64,000 nucleotides of DNA, taken from assembly GCA_012934845.2 (NCBI GenBank), contig WNNJ02000576.1:1-64000 (forward strand), written 5' to 3'. A program made the translations under genes and the position numbers. Origin of the DNA: Pomphorhynchus laevis (Eukaryota > Acanthocephala > Palaeacanthocephala > Echinorhynchida > Pomphorhynchidae). Shown piece after piece: positions 1-12,800 of the stretch (within the stretch, counting starts at the first letter, position 1; each line of letters begins with the position of its first letter). The notes below the pieces were generated by a model, which saw only the letters and a list, made by a program, of their open reading frames with translations, ran no database searches and was not told where the DNA came from.

Positions 1-523
1 AATTATTAAATCACGATAATGACAGTTTCACCTTTTATTTCTTTATTTTCTGTTTTTTTGTTTTGAGCTATGTGATCCAGCCAATTTGAGCTTATGCTCC
101 TGGGCTGTTGTAACAATAATAATATCTTCTTAGTGTGAAAGCATGGAAGAGAAAGCTTAGAAACCTTCATTACTGTGATGAATGCCGATAGTCCATTAAG
201 TTACTACGAATATACAAACTCCATAAACTCTTAGATATTTGCGTTTACAGAAGTGATGTTGGAAATATAAAAGCAACGTTCCACAAGATGCCAAAATCAA
301 ACTCCAAATACATTCATGTTAGAAATAATCATCCACGATGAACAAAAATGGTTTTAATTATATAAATGAGACAATGAGAATATTCAACATTTGTAGCACG
401 TCAAAAAGATAGAAAAATGGATAAAGGAGTTAACATGGAATTTCAAAGTATGAGGATTTAGCTATAAAGAAATATACAGATGTATTAAAAAAAGTCAGAT
501 TCACGTATGGTAAAAAAAGCTAT

Positions 524-525
<2 letters not shown>
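1..525. other. AT-rich stretch with no recognised gene
   Basis: No reading frame of note, no known repeat and no RNA gene was recognised here. It ends at a long TA dinucleotide tract. Confidence 0.5.

Positions 526-618
<93 letters not shown>
526..618. repeat. (TA)n microsatellite
   Basis: An almost pure run of TA dinucleotides, about 46 units. Such a run can form cruciform or slipped structures and is likely to be length-polymorphic; assemblies often get its length wrong. Confidence 0.98.
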
Positions 619-621
<3 letters not shown>

Positions 622-859
622 CATCAAAACATAATTGTAAGATACCATTGTAGTTATATCATATCACCCAGTATTAAGCAAAATAAATATAAATGGATTC
701 GGCAAAAAGCAGAACTAATATGCAAAACGCTAGAATCAAAATATCAAATGTATACTATTATAAATCCTCACAGGTAATAAAACGCTTAATAATTAGTTCG
801 AATATTGAAGAAAGATCAAAGAAACAAAATGTAAATCCCCATAAATGCCGTAAATGCGA

Positions 860-1400
860 CAGACCGCGATGTAAATGTTGTTGTATACTAATTAATAATC
901 GAAGCTTATTTATGCAAACGAGAACTACGATCTAGTTTGATCTATCCTAATGGAAATTATACCACGTTTCAACTCGATACCGTGCAATTCTGATCGAAAT
1001 ATATTCAAAAAAGTCAATATCCTCAAAATTACAATGTCAAGCCGAGAAATGTTTATCCCTGATATTTAAGATACACCAACGAAATTAAACACCATTCAAG
1101 CAGTTACTAATTCCACGCATCGACTACAAAACGAGAATTGTTAACAAAATAAAACAGGCCAATAAAACCAAGTAGCCAAATAACATATACCGTCCATGGA
1201 ATTCTGTAGATCCATAAGTCTTCGTCGATCAACGAACTATTTGTCTAATTATGTCGATAGGAGAATGTACTGTAATTTATACATTGTTGTTGCTTTCGAT
1301 GTTCATATAAAGCCTTTCTTTTGTTCTCGGTTCAAGTACATTGAAGAGTATGATACAATCAGTGTATACAGAATATACTGTATATGCAGAGTTCGCAGAG
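860..1400 (+). mobile_element. Gypsy-like LTR element fossil, integrase C-terminal end
   Basis: The translated stretch around 1196-1290 resembles the end of the integrase region at 48008-48090: both have MEF-R-S, then RRS-NYLS-Y, then RMY. The nucleotide likeness continues past the stop to about 1335. The copy is old and clearly broken, and only the distal end of pol and the adjoining non-coding sequence are left. The family is Ty3/gypsy-like, inferred from the better-preserved relic at 47450-48165. Confidence 0.6.
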
Positions 1401-1420
1401 CACAAATTTAATTCATTACT

Positions 1421-1525
1421 AAATATGTCTACTCACTCTGATTGTAGTGTACAATGATGCTGATAGGATTGAAAGAACCACACGATTATAATATGAAACC
1501 GATCAATGAAGAATTTAATAAATAA
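1421..1525 (+). repeat. Single copy of a foldback-arm sequence
   Basis: About 100 bases are nearly identical to the right arm of the large inverted repeat at 12831-13291; the shared part starts at ACTCTGATTGTAGTGTACA and runs through CCGATCAATGAAGAA. Here it occurs once, directly after the gypsy-like fossil. It may therefore be terminal sequence of that element, or an independent half of the foldback element. Confidence 0.7.
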
Positions 1526-2198
1526 AAAATTAAATTTAAAACACTGATTTTTCCTCGGGATTGAAAGCATAAAAATAACTTGGACATAGAATCAAAATTA
1601 GAAATTTGCTGAACTAAGAATTACATATTATTGCTTAATCAGTTTTCTTAATAGATCGTAGTACCCATCTGAATTATTTTGATTACCGTCTTCGGCATTG
1701 CCTTTTTGCAAAATATTGGTTGTAGCGTAGGTAATATGTACGTTTACGATGCAAGCAATTTTTTATTACACGGCGTGTATGAATTGATAAAAAATAAATT
1801 GGAACAATAAAATAAAATTATCAATTTAGAATAATGAAAATAATTTTAATTATAAAACTTTATTTACTCGATATTTAGCTAAAAATAATAATAAAAGTCA
1901 TGTTCATTAATTATAAATGCCTGTCTTATAAGGCGCTTTTGAAGACGATTATTCGAATGAAAGTGTAGACCACTCTTTCCGTTTTGTTAAATATCATCAT
2001 CCTTGATATTAATATACAAAATGTACGATGAATAAATGTATTTTAAATAAATAAATCATTATCTCATTTTAAAAATTAAAACATGTGTATTTTTTAATAT
2101 TCAATTTAACATAAAGCTCATTGTGTGTAAACTTCACAAGTAGCTAAAATATTATTTAATCAAACTCATTTTGTTTATGAATTTAATATGCCGAGTTC
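1526..2198. other. AT-rich stretch with no recognised gene
   Basis: Nothing recognisable was found between the repeat arm and the 8-bp target duplication of the hAT element. Confidence 0.5.
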
Positions 2199-2355
2199 AT
2201 ATAAGCCAGGGGTGGGCGAGGGCTGAGCATCAAAATGCCAAATCGAAGTTTCCAAAAATTGAAAAGGCCACATGAGTATGAAATAATTAATTCGATCTTT
2301 TTGAAAAAATATGTAATAAAAACAGAATCATATCCACTTGGTGCTAAGAATCAAT

Positions 2356-4170
2356 TCATTCATTTGATCCAAACTTTTTTTTATATTTAGCCTGTGTTAA
2401 TTGATCAATGTCTGGTTCTAGGTTACTTGTTCGCAGAATGAGGCTTTCTTCAAGATGATTGTCTGATAAAGATGTTCTTTGTGATGATTTTATCTTCGTC
2501 ATGTGGGAAAATGCAGATTCGCAACAGTAAGTTGTTGAAAATATAGTCAATATCTTCTGAGCATTTTTCTGTAGGGCTGAATATTTTGATGCGAAGCGCC
2601 ATATATCGTAGATATCATGATTCTGAACAAAGCGATTGATAAGAATATTATCATTCAGCAACTCGATTATTTCGATTTGAAATTCCTCTTCTACTTTATG
2701 AATTTCGACAAGATGGGGCTCAAATACAAGCGTCAGTTCTGACTCAAATGCGTCAAAATCATTGAATCGAGATTGGTATTGGGTGTGCAGATCAGTCAAA
2801 TATCTTTCATAATTCTCAAGCATTTCAGCTGTCGGATAGTTCAGACGTGTAACTTCGTGCAAATATGTAAAATGAATTTTTGAAAAATGCTTGTCCTTGA
2901 TTTGGTTTCTCAATAATATGATGGTTGCACGAAATGCCTTCACCTTTTTCCAAGAAGCAAAAATGTTATTTTTCTGACCTTGTAAAGAAAGATTGAGCTC
3001 TCTTTGCTTCATCATGATATCAACTAGAAATGACATGTCGATTATGAAATAAATATTTGAAAGATCGCAACTCTTGTTCAGATTTGAAAAGAATTGAATT
3101 ATTTTCTCTCTTATATCAAATACTCGCTTCAAAACGTTTGCCTCAGAAAGCCATCTAACGCTTGAGTGGTATAAGAGATCATAACTGCCGTGAAACTCGT
3201 CATTTTCCATCATTGATCTGAATTGGCGGTGTCTTGTTGCGTTTGAACGAATGAAAATTACAATTTCGTTCACTTTCTTGAAAACTGATCCCAATGAAAC
3301 GGATTTTATGCAAAGATTTTGTTGGTGTAATATGCAATGAAAGGAACGAATTTCCAGTGGTTTAATAATATCTTTCATCTTTGCAATAAATCCCGAATTT
3401 TTTCCTACCATTGAAGGAGCACCGTCAGTACAAATACTCACTAGAAATTCTGGATTGACTTTTGATTTTTGAATTTGATCTTGCACTTTTTCTAAGATGT
3501 CAATTCCACGAGCTTGCCCTTTTAGAGTTTGCATACCTAATAGTTCTTCTCGTAGATTGAAATTTTTGTCAACGATTCGTATAAAAATGAGTAATTGGGC
3601 AGAGTCAGTAGAATCAGTTGACTCATCAATAGCCAATGAATAGAATGCATTTGGATCTGCTAAGAGAAAAGATAGTTTTTGTTGTAAATTTTTCGCAATA
3701 TCGGTTTGGCGACTGACTATTGTTCGCCGAGAGAGCGCAAGATTCTCATATTTTTCAACTTTATCTGGATCTATGCATTTTACTGTTGTAGTTATGGCCT
3801 CTTTGATGAATTCTGAGTCGGAATATGGCTTTCCTCTTTTACCCATAAGATGTGCAATCAAATAGCTCGCTTTTGTTTGTAAAAGTCCCAAATTGAATAT
3901 ATTCTTGAATAATGTTTGTTGTTTTTTGATTGATTTTTTTAGTTCTAGAATTTTCTCTTTTCTACACTCACCATCAAGTCTACATATTGGCATATTGATA
4001 TGCGTGCCATAATGTTTTTCTGCATTGAATTTCTTGATCGTTGTTAAGTTAGCTCTACAAATTAAGCACACCATCCCGTTTTTACTCTGAACAAAGAAGT
4101 AATCATATTCCCATTCTATATTAAAAACTCTATTCTCTGAATCTATCTTTCTCTTTTTTTGCGATGACAT
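2356..4170 (-). CDS. hAT transposase, BED-finger type, 604 aa
   Basis: Cut-and-paste transposase expected to bind the element ends and act in the nucleus. Residues 30-60 hold a zinc-binding pair CLIC followed by HYGTH, a BED-like finger. The catalytic RNase H fold is marked by LAIDESTDSTDSAQLLIF (about 178-195) and by ICTDGAPSMVGKNSGF (about 247-262), where the Asp residues are expected catalytic positions. SVRWLSEANVLKRVF (about 339) is the conserved hAT arginine-tryptophan block. The C-terminal dimerisation region has TTYCCESAFSHMTKIKSSQR near residue 550. The relatives are the GTF2IRD2/SCAND3/ZBED group of hAT-derived proteins. The ATG at 4170 gives a full-length frame with no stops, and length fits the family. 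Confidence 0.95.
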   Translation of the reverse strand: MSSQKKRKIDSENRVFNIEWEYDYFFVQSKNGMVCLICRANLTTIKKFNAEKHYGTHINMPICRLDGECRKEKILELKKSIKKQQTLFKNIFNLGLLQTKASYLIAHLMGKRGKPYSDSEFIKEAITTTVKCIDPDKVEKYENLALSRRTIVSRQTDIAKNLQQKLSFLLADPNAFYSLAIDESTDSTDSAQLLIFIRIVDKNFNLREELLGMQTLKGQARGIDILEKVQDQIQKSKVNPEFLVSICTDGAPSMVGKNSGFIAKMKDIIKPLEIRSFHCILHQQNLCIKSVSLGSVFKKVNEIVIFIRSNATRHRQFRSMMENDEFHGSYDLLYHSSVRWLSEANVLKRVFDIREKIIQFFSNLNKSCDLSNIYFIIDMSFLVDIMMKQRELNLSLQGQKNNIFASWKKVKAFRATIILLRNQIKDKHFSKIHFTYLHEVTRLNYPTAEMLENYERYLTDLHTQYQSRFNDFDAFESELTLVFEPHLVEIHKVEEEFQIEIIELLNDNILINRFVQNHDIYDIWRFASKYSALQKNAQKILTIFSTTYCCESAFSHMTKIKSSQRTSLSDNHLEESLILRTSNLEPDIDQLTQAKYKKKFGSNE

Positions 4171-4328
4171 CTGATGGGGTAACCAAAAATTTTCTTGTAA
4201 ATATCAAAAAATGATAAGATTCAAAGGAAAAGTATCTAAATAAAAAATTAGAGAAAAAATACATTGTTAATATGATAATTTCTATCTTGCCTTTTTTTGA
4301 AAAATGCTCGGAGGCCGCATAAACTAGG

Positions 4329-4354
4329 CTCGGAGGCCGCATGCGGCCTCCGAG
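4329..4354. repeat. 26-bp perfect palindrome in the hAT subterminal region
   Basis: Perfectly self-complementary around the centre GCATGC, and GC-rich (CGGAGGCCGC arms) in an AT-rich setting. A further copy of the half-site lies about 20 bp away at 4310-4321. Repeated short sites near hAT ends commonly bind transposase; that role here is inferred. Confidence 0.9.
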
Positions 4355-4539
4355 GCCGTAGATGCCCACCTCTGATATAAGCTGACAGGCCATTTTTTAA
4401 TAAAAAGTTTATTCTCGAGGGCCGTGCATTTAAAAATAGTCTAAAAATGATTTTTTTTAAAATACGTATTTCAATGACAATTCAAAACGTTTAGATTAGT
4501 ATTTTAAAGATATTTTATAAAAAATATTCACAATAAAAT

Positions 4540-5080
4540 AAAAATTGAGTCAATTTTTGGGAGCATGAAATCTTTAAAATATAAGATAAATGCATTTCTG
4601 CCAACCTTGATCTGAAAGTATTTTTATTAAGCGACATACAAAAAAGCTTCTCACACAGATAAGTACTTCCATATGCATAAAATCTTCGAAGCAAATTTTT
4701 TTATCACCTGGAATTTATCACTTAAATATGACTATATGGCAGGGACGCTGACTTCTCGATATTATCCTCTCAAGACAGTATTATTTTGAAAATCAATCAA
4801 TTCAAATTATAATTCTAGGTACGCTCTTACAGCAGAGAAAGAAAAATTGGTTAGAGAAAAAAGATGGTTTGGTGGTGTTCAGTCTTCGAAGTGTTTGTCA
4901 AATTCGGATTGGACATTATCTAATTTTGATACATGAGCGAACAAATCAAGTTCAAAATGATACTCCAATTTTGAACAACATGGAAAATGCATCAAGATGT
5001 TTTCGCTTAAATGTTTTGAAAAGGAAAAGTTTCGATCTGAAGTTTGCAATTTCATCATACGTCTCATAAGTTATCAACTT
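4540..5080 (-). pseudogene. Degenerate hAT transposase relic, different family
   Basis: The minus strand around 4570-4680 encodes YGSTYLCEKLF followed by FRSRLAEMHL, the classic C-terminal dimerisation motif of SCAND3/GTF2IRD2-like hAT transposases (usual form: STYLCE-F then RSRL-DEHL). Upstream in another frame, 4879-5067 encodes HFPCCSKLEYHFELDLFAHV, which fits the region before it. Frames differ between the two parts and stops intervene, so the copy is dead. Its motif sequence is unlike that of the intact neighbour (TTYCCESAFSH), so it is a separate, older insertion. Its 5' limit is unclear and may reach about 5390. Confidence 0.75.
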
Positions 5081-5389
5081 AACTTTCTTATGTTGATTAG
5101 CATTTAAAGAGTGCATCAATAGCATTTAGAGAGTTTGAAAAATTTACCGCACAATATATCGCTAATAATTGATACAAAATCCGTTGTTAAACTTTTTTTC
5201 AAGAAAATTCGTAATTTCTTCAATTAGTTTGTTGGCTAAGAAATTGTTTTGGCCAGGAACGACACTACACATCTTTTTAAATTTATCTTTGTGGAAAGAC
5301 CCTTTATATTTATTATATTCTTCACCGTTGTTTGCAGAGTCTTATGTAGAACACCTTTTTGATACTTCTTATCTTACTCTATAAGATTA

Positions 5390-6772
5390 TGCAAATAAGT
5401 TGGTTCTTAACCTCAATTTAAAAATATTCTAGCTTCCATCATTCTTGAAACGTTCTATCTTTTGTCATTTTTATGAAAATGGAGGGGAGGGGGGGGTTAA
5501 TTTTTTTCGAAATAAACCATCGAAACAATTTCTTGAATATCTTTGTTATTAATGCAAAGACAATATCAAATTCACTGAAAATTTGATACATATAGACTCC
5601 ATATATATTTACTATATATAAAGTTTTAGAAAAGCGAAACTTGTGAGATAAAATACAATTTATTTATCAAATTTATATATATTGTCTATAAAATTTATAT
5701 ATATTCCAAATTTATATATAATTTATCAAATATATATATTGAGTCTATAATACATTTTGGAATATTGATAAGAAGTAATTTTATATTTTTATCTCTTAGT
5801 TTTTTTAGCTGCATGCAGAAATACGATAACAAACATTTTCGAATAAATGGGTTACGACAATAAAAAAAATAAAAACACAATTATATAAAAACAAAATTTA
5901 AATTAACAAACAAAATTGTGTAATTTTATTAAAACAAAACAATAACAAACCACTACTAACTAAAGAAAACAAATCCTAAACTTTAGATTTTTAAATTTAT
6001 ACTTGATATTTAATATAGTCATGTAATCTTATTATGTACGCCGGCTGCACTCTCCTTTACAAATTTATATATGAAAATTAATAAACCAACTTTGCCAACG
6101 AAATATCGTAGTGGTAATGTTTTTATTGCATTCTTACTCTTTCGATTGTAGCTGATTTGCTCGCCCCTTGATTACTGTCTAAGTTACATCAAAGCTACTA
6201 GCTAAAGGTACAACAGATCAGTTATTAAAAAATTAATAACAGATCAGTTACAATAAAAAAAATAAACAATTAATAATTAACATGGTCGATTTAATATTAG
6301 AAAAGTTGCATTTTAATGGTTATTAAATTTTAATGTTTTGTAATATTAAATACTATGTAATATTTAATATATTACAATATTATTTATAAAAGTTACTTTA
6401 TTAATTAAGGTTTAGTTACTACTAGAGCTGCAATAGATAAGTGTAAATTACAAAAAAATGAAAATGAACATTTTCTTAAATTGTTATATTTAAATAATAA
6501 CATCATAGTGATGTTATGACACTGTGTGTCATAGATAAAAAACAATTTGTCAATATACTATGGAACTCGTAGAACGAACATAAGCATACTAAGAATGAAT
6601 ACGTAGTTGAGAAAATTTCGACAATAGTTTAGAGTAGAACCATCGCTCTGTATCTGCTTTTATGAAAGCCACCAAATCAATTTTACGTGGAAGATTTGTT
6701 GTTGTATATTCAAAATATATATTGTTTTGGTAATTTGGAGCGATAAGTATTACTTTCCAGGAACTACTACCG
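5390..6772. other. SDHA 3' flank, AT-rich
   Basis: No gene was recognised. The part next to 6772 should hold the SDHA 3' untranslated region; the nearest AATAAA on the minus strand is at 6407-6412, about 360 nt past the stop, a weak candidate for the polyadenylation signal. Tracts of ATATAT and TTTATATA are frequent near 5600-5760. Confidence 0.45.
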
Positions 6773-6859
6773 TTAATATTTTCTTGGAAACGGTGGCAGT
6801 GTTTTGACTTTTGTCGAATCTAAAGTGTGATCAATTACCGGTCGGTACGATAACGTCAC
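6773..6859 (-). CDS. SDHA: SDHA exon 13 (residues 632-659 and stop)
   Basis: Encodes [15 protein letters not shown], then TLPPFPRKY and a TAA stop. The ending PFPRKY replaces the usual PAIRSY of vertebrates. Acceptor TTTATAG. Confidence 0.97.
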   Translation of the reverse strand: MTLSYRPVIDHTLDSTKVKTLPPFPRKY

Positions 6860-9800
6860 CTATAAAAGCGAATATAAGAAATTTCATTTTTAAAAGTACC
6901 ATATCCAGATTACCTTTCCGGTTTTCTCATCGCTAACTGATAGTGTGTGTTTACGCCAATGCTGATCAAATGACTTTTTCGTTTGACCTTCGGCAGGCTT
7001 AGAGTAATCAATTTCATCAACACGTTCCTGCAAAAATATGCTGATAAGTTTTGTTTAATATAAATAGCGAGTATACAATACTGGAAATCAAATCACGAAT
7101 TCAATGAAAGCTAATGAATAAATCATGTCGTTCCATAGAAAAACATACTACTATATAAAACTAAAAGCATATCCAAGTTTCCATTAATTAATTCAGCTTG
7201 TGTGCAAGCAATTTCTAATCACCTTTAAAAATTGATTAAATTTAATTAAATTAGTGCGGTTGCCGTTAATTACTGACAAAGTCACGACGAGTATTACCGC
7301 AAGAAAAATGTGCATGGAAAGTATACATTTCATCTGTACTATACATATATTATAATTAAATGAGACAATACCCGGAAGAATTCAAAGAAAAATTACCGCT
7401 ATTCGTTTTTTACATATAACCCTGATTTCCAAATTTTTAATTTTACATCTTAACAGCATATATTTTACATATGACAAACAGCAAATGTATTTATGATTGC
7501 TGAAGTATTAAAAAGATTTTACGAATTTTACAGTTCAATAAATGAACTGTATGGAGGAAAGAAAATCTCCACGGCCAATATTTAATCGATTTACAGGAAA
7601 TTATATAACAAAAGTGTAATGTATGAAACTGATAGTTCGCAAAAATGATCAAACGAACTAGCAGGCACTAATTAAATCTTGCTTAGTTTATTAATGAACT
7701 CATTGAGTTCGACACTATAATAATCGGTACTTATTTGAATTTTTAATAGCAAGATTGAATGCTGTTATTAAACATAAAAACGTTTCAATTTACAATCTAA
7801 TACAAAAATCAGCTAACGGGGATTGGACGAAATCGTAGATTTAAACATAAATACGCCATTAAAGATTTAAAAAACATAGGGAATATGTGGATGATGACAA
7901 ACATCTTAATTGTTAAAAAAACGGCAGAAGAGCGCTTGTGAAACGGAGATCTCCATGGATTCTATTTTAAGTGATAGTTAAGTCGCTCGAAAAAAAAACA
8001 ATAATGCAGCAATTAATTACACGAGATTGTCAACAGTTAAATTTAAAAATACACATCAAGAGATTGTTCAAAAATGTTATAAATGGATAGCAGGTATATA
8101 TCTACTTGTTGGTACAATGAAGCATATTAAAGTAGAGACTGTCTCCAAATGAAGTGACGGAAAATTGTACTGAATGTAAACAACCATGATTTTTATTTCG
8201 TATAATTTGATGAATAGATGCAAGAAATTCAAGTTAAGTTAAAAAGGTTCAGCCATATAATTTATGAAAGCTGTGCATTTTTTTATAAGATGTAAAAGAT
8301 AAAATTGATTGTACTCAATGAATCATTGAACATATGCAGTAGAAATAATTTGCCGAGTCCTGTTGAAATGAAATATATTAAATGTTTGAGCATTTTTCAT
8401 TAATTAAGACAGATATCTCAGTAGTGCCACAAACTAGATGGCAGTCAAATGTAAAGACAATGCAGCTTTAATAATTGAAAAAAAAATGCATATACGCAGC
8501 CATATTTTTATTTTAAAAAGTACCTTGTAGTCTTCTCTTGAATGAGCACCTCGACTTTCGCGACGAGCCTCTGCACTCACAATTGTCTGGACGGCATTTG
8601 TCAATAGGTTTTGCAGTTCTAGTGTTTCAATTAAATCTGAATTCCAGACAAGTCCCTTATCCTTCACCTAGACGCATATACCAAAAAGTTCAAAATCTAT
8701 ATTTATTATTTCAATTCGTAATTTAGCAATTCAGTTTCCGCAATGTTTCACGTTAATAGTGCAATGACGAAAAATAACAAAATAGCTAAACATTCTAAAC
8801 GTCATTAAAATATCTTACGATTAGATCATCTTGCTTCTTATAGATTTGGGCCATCAAATCGCATCCAGTCTTAAGAGTCTTTCCTTCTCTAAACACCGCC
8901 GCGTGATTTTGCATAGCCTGCAGTTTAGAAAAAGAAAACCCACAAGTTATAACTAATTTGCTTTATCAAAAACATTAACGTCATACACCTTTTGCATTTC
9001 GAGACGCAATACTGCAGTCGGTATGCTACCTTTGTTATGTAAAAGAAAGTCAATATTTGCAATCGACTTTTCGCCAGCATCCTAAAAAACGAATTCATCC
9101 GCTAATATATGACGAAATACAGAAATAAAAATTAAAAAAATATCTACTGCGTTATTATTACTCCAATATAAACAATATAACATCACATTAATTAATAATA
9201 TTATAACATGATATTATTGATATCATAATTCGAGCCCGTTCAAATTCATCATCCTCTCCTCTCATCCTTATTTTCTTAGGGTCCTACAAGGTTCAGTCCT
9301 AGGACCCGTGATTTTATTTCTTCAACGCGGCGATCTCTCTCAAGTTATCAAACCTTACTTCTTTAACGTTATGCAATACGCTGAAGATATCCTCATATAT
9401 GCTCATGCACCCGCACATCGTATACACGATATCGCAATTTCTGCATCGAACTGTCTTTCTTCTTTCTACAAACGTCTCTTTAATCTTCATATCGTTATCA
9501 ACCCCGACAAGTACAAAATAATGTGGATCATCCACGTTAACCTAACATATCTCATCCCCCTGTGTCTTTTACATCATCAATCATCGCCATAGTCCACAAT
9601 CTTACTTTCTTAGGATTCCATTTCGATGAAAACATTTCCCTTAAACCCTTCATCCGCGACAAGATCCACTCGTCTAACTTAATTCTCCGTGATATCTGCT
9701 GTTCATGTGTGTCTCTTCTTTCATTGCTTTTCCCTAAAATCGATTACTGCCTCAGCCTTTTCGCCAATTCTCCTAAATCCATCATCCTACCCCTACAACG

Positions 9801-12800
9801 CATCATCAACTCCGCCGTTCGAATGCTCCTACATCTCGGTCGCTTTGACCACACATCCACATATCTTGCTTAACTCTCCTGGCCTACCATCCACATTCGC
9901 ATACAACTCCGCCTTCTTCTCGTAACTCTTCGTCTCATCGATGTCGGCTCCCCATCGTTCATCAACCTCCCTTTTTTGACGACACTCGTCCCACCTCTCT
10001 ATCACTGCGTTCCCGTAATTCCCTCTTATTCTATGTTCCCAACTACTACAACAACTACGGTCTCCGATCCTTCCTCGGCTCCATTCCACTCGCCTGGAAT
10101 CAGTCTCCACTCGACTTCCGCCGCGCTCCCTCCTTTATTGCATTCAAATACCGCCTCCGTACTCACCTCCGCGAAACATATTTAGATTTTTTGTTGTTGT
10201 GGTCATGTAAGCGTGCGCCGGCACGCATTTGCCACATAAAAATAAATAAATATATTATCATAGCATATACTGTCGCATATACTGTCATATACTATCATCA
10301 GTAGGAGATACTCTCGACTACTTAAGGCAGAGAGACTCTTAGATAGCGCAAGGATGGTGACACTGATACGCAACTGCAGCATTGAACACCAACAGCGCTA
10401 GTGCACAGTTGTAAATCAGCATCGACATCCTTGCGCTGTCTAGGAGTTTCTCTGCCTCGGGCAGCCTAGAGTATATTCTACTGATGAAAACCATAGTATG
10501 GCGAAAGCAATTCAAACACTAACAAACATCAAACATAAAACGTTCTCTGTTAAATTAAATATTTGGATATTTAATAGCTATTAATAATAGGGAGATTAAA
10601 CACGTAATAATTTAGTAATAAATGAGTAACTATCTATTAAATTAAACTCCACTTATCGAATAGATTAATTCACAATTTTAAAAGGTAAAGATATTATCAA
10701 TATTAATATAATCAATATTCAAAAATATTGATTATCTATAATTGATGTATACTGATATCTACGAAATTGAATTACCTTGGAGAGATCAGGAATCTTGTCA
10801 TTTGGTTTATCAACTTCTGCAATAGAATTTGCACATGCTCGTCCGAAAATTACAAGATCAAGTAGACTGTTAGCTCCCAATCGATTTGCTCCGTGTACTG
10901 AAGCACATGCAGCCTCTCCGCAAGCATACAATCCAGGAACAATTTTATCAGTACCATTTTCGTGAGTAATGACCTACATTCAAATATAAATATTTCAAGT
11001 AAAGTCTGATCATGGTTCAAGTAAAGTCTGAGATTTACTCGGCCTTTGTAATCAGTCGGTATGCCTCCCATATTATAATGTACGGTTGGTAGGACAGGAA
11101 TAGGCTCTTTGGTAACATCAACTCCGGCAAAAATATGAGCAGTTTCGGAGATACCAGGAAGTCTAGTTCGAAGAAGGTCGGGGTCTAGGTGGTTTAGCTG
11201 CAAATATATGTGATCCTTTTCTGGTCCAACACCCCTGAAAGACAAAAAATTATCTCAAAAAGTAATAAAATAGGATATAATGTATAAATACCAATAACAT
11301 AAAAGTATGAGGCGAATTCATTAAACAACTTAGCTTTGTATTTGTTGGTAAACATAAAATAGAACAACACAAAAACAAAATGAACTTGAAGAACAACAAG
11401 ACAACAGTTAATAGACAAATATACAAGTAGAACTTTTATTTTGTTATCATTCCAGATTTCGGCATGGCGATGAAAATATCAAATTCGGGGCGCAGTTTGT
11501 AAAGCATGTAAGCGAATGAGTAGTAATTCACAATGTCACAGATTTTTTCAGTGGCTACAACTTTTGCACCGCGTCGTTGAAAATATGATAGAGCCCTTCG
11601 CACAATTGGGTACAGAATTTGCAGATACATAAATGGTATCTATCATGAAATAAAATAGAAACAGCAAACAGCTTATTATATCCATGAACAGAAACTCTCA
11701 AAATTAATAAGCGTTTTAACGCTATCGGACATTGCCAAGAGCAATTTTGGTCATCAGTGGTGTCAGCGAAAACTATTGGATTCATACGTGATTACTTTCC
11801 CAAGAAACGCGCCAAAATGCAACTAAATATACCGGTTATTGGTAAATCCAGAACTTTGTGGATTTAGACAGATAAATAGAGTATTCTCCATAGAAGAGCT
11901 AATATTAAACATGAGCATTTAGGACAAATCTCGACGTTTTGGTTTTAAACGGTGTTCTAATTTTGGTGGCAGTTTAAATAAACGTTCATAGCTTGAGCAT
12001 CTAATGTACTGATAAAACGTTAACTAAATTTTTACATTACAAGCTCGTTTAGTTTGCTTTTCACAATTCGGTATTATTTGTAATAGCGTAGGTACAAAGT
12101 TATCTGTTTCAGTTGTAGCTAATACCATAGGAGCGATTTCTAACCATATAATACACGCAAAGCTATGACCAAAGTTAAGAGTGAATATGTTCTTAGAGTT
12201 ACTCCCGTTATCATTACAAATAGGGCTTGAAACAATCGATTTTAAACACTTATCATCTATACGCAACTAATTTGATCTTTTTGGTAATAAATTGATGCAT
12301 TCAACTGCGCGATCGCCGCATCATAATTCTAGATCGAAAAATTATTTAATCGATCCTGCTGTCAGGAGTGATTAGAGGCATTTACTGATTGGTAAAAAAT
12401 TAATACACGGTTGTCCGCGTTTCATAAACTGACACGCTTTTCTAACTGGATTCTTATCAATATATGGACATCATATTGTCAAGTAAATTGTTATAGGTTT
12501 TAGTTGTATTTATGTAAATTATAGTTCTTCCTGTCGAAATAAGTATACTCCTATGCATAAACAATTCAAGTGAATAGTAGCTAGTAGATAGCAGCAAGCG
12601 ACGAGAACAGCGTCGATATAAAAAACATCTGCGTTAATATGAAAAAGCAGCAGCGTCGATTACAGTTGGGTGTAATCAGTTGTAAGCAATTGTTTCGGGT
12701 ATTTTATACCTGGTATGTGTAAAACTAATAATTGATAATTATATTATCAATTTACACTCTTAAGCGAGAACATTTTATGGATAAACAATATGTTTTGTTA

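Larger units (their letters stand above)
2207..4374 (-). mobile_element. Complete hAT DNA transposon (Charlie/ZBED-like) with TIRs and TSD
   Basis: The element starts CAGGGGTGGGC and ends GCCCACCTCTG, an inverted pair of the kind usual for hAT-Charlie elements. It is flanked by a perfect 8-bp duplication, ATATAAGC, at 2199-2206 and 4375-4382, the hAT hallmark. It holds one uninterrupted transposase frame on the minus strand. Near the transposase-5' end lie copies of CGGAGGCCGCAT, two of which form a perfect 26-bp palindrome at 4329-4354; these are candidate transposase-binding sites. Intact frame plus perfect duplication suggest a recent insertion, possibly still active. Insertion lies between an AT-rich stretch and an older hAT relic. 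Confidence 0.93.

Noticed and set aside
693-935. 80-residue frame with CRKCDRPRCKCCC, looking like a zinc or metallothionein motif
   Set aside because: The rest of the frame is low-complexity AT-rich translation and the end overlaps the gypsy-like fossil; no family fits.
4130-4393. 87-residue minus-strand frame over the hAT transposase start
   Set aside because: It spans the element's end and target duplication, so it is a shadow of the transposon terminus.
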